Assembly (NCBI GenBank): GCA_021823385.1
Contig: JAKAOC010000167.1
Coordinates: 1-5,976, forward strand
DNA length: 5,976 nt
Origin: Actinomycetes bacterium
GTDB lineage: Bacteria > Actinomycetota > Acidimicrobiia > Acidimicrobiales > Acidimicrobiaceae
Direction of reading: 5' to 3'
Positions 5,659 through 5,976 of the stretch are shown one piece after another (position 1 is the stretch's first letter; the number at the start of each line of letters is the position of its first letter). The notes below the pieces were generated by a model, which worked only from the letters and a program-made list of their open reading frames with translations, was not told the origin of the DNA and did no database searches. The position numbers were made by a program, and so were the translations under genes.

Positions 5659-5976
5659 CTAGGCGTTCACCAGCTCGCGCCGAGGCTGGCCCAAGGTCAG
5701 GTCCTCTGGGACCCGGCGAGAATGCGCAAAGCCGAAGAGCACCAGGATCAGCATTACGGCTGCCAAGATGAAGGCGGCGATGGCTGCCCATTGGGCGATC
5801 TGGCCGAAGACCGAGAATGCATACGCCTCGAGCAGCAGGCCCCTCAGTGTTGTTCCCTTGAATGAGGTGTTGACCAATGCCTGAAGGCTTGCATCCTTGG
5901 GGTTGGCCATGGCAGCGGCGCTGATCTTCGAATAGACACCGCCGTAGGGCATCTCGGAAAGGTGAACCGAGATGAA
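5659..5976 (-). CDS. Membrane protein of unknown function, C-terminal part (runs off the window)
   Basis: The frame is open from the right edge to the TAG at 5661-5659, giving 105 visible residues. Residues about 57-83 of this fragment (FGQIAQWAAIAAFILAAV and onward, to about LVLFGF) form one long hydrophobic helix. It is followed by HSRR and a polar tail ending in ELVNA, which by the positive-inside rule should be cytoplasmic. The part before the helix is soluble in character. The ATG at 5952 has no ribosome site and eight more open codons precede it, so the true start most likely lies outside the window. I do not recognise the family. The gene ends before a strong hairpin, so it is probably a separate transcription unit from the GntR operon. 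Confidence 0.75.
   Translation of the reverse strand, partial: FISVHLSEMPYGGVYSKISAAAMANPKDASLQALVNTSFKGTTLRGLLLEAYAFSVFGQIAQWAAIAAFILAAVMLILVLFGFAHSRRVPEDLTLGQPRRELVNA

Overview
This window comes from a GC-rich bacterial chromosome. The proteins use G/C-ending codons, GTG and TTG starts occur, and the hydrolase resembles the mycobacterial LipG-type family, so an actinobacterium-like host is my best guess; this is inference and not certain. Nothing in it looks like a phage, insertion sequence or CRISPR array.

Left end (1-1235): the first 59 bases, read on the minus strand, are the start of a thiamine-pyrophosphate-dependent 2-oxoacid dehydrogenase E1 alpha subunit, with a strong Shine-Dalgarno site and a plausible promoter behind it. 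A roughly 550-base stretch without a convincing gene follows; it holds a 9-bp perfect inverted repeat and one weak small open frame. Then come three tRNA genes: Arg(TCT) on minus, and His(GTG) and Lys(CTT) on plus. A branched hairpin after tRNA-Lys probably ends transcription from both sides.

Middle (1312-2530): an alpha/beta hydrolase gene on minus is a pseudogene. Its reading frame breaks at a CGCCAG junction, and the nucleophile serine of the G-x-S-x-G elbow is already phenylalanine. A 340-base GC-rich gap without a recognisable gene follows.

Right part (2531-5531): three minus-strand genes form a likely operon, transcribed in the order FadR-type GntR regulator, HMG-CoA-lyase-like protein, class III CoA-transferase. 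The spacing is 50 bases and then 2 bases. The logical reading is a small acid-catabolism module: the transferase loads CoA onto a hydroxy-acid, the lyase-like enzyme splits the thioester, and the regulator senses the acid. The lyase-like protein lacks the residues aligned with the catalytic Cys and one active-site Asp of true HMG-CoA lyases, so its substrate is open.

Right end (5568-5976): a 16-bp perfect hairpin separates this operon from the end of an upstream minus-strand gene, seen only as the C-terminal part of a membrane protein with one transmembrane segment.
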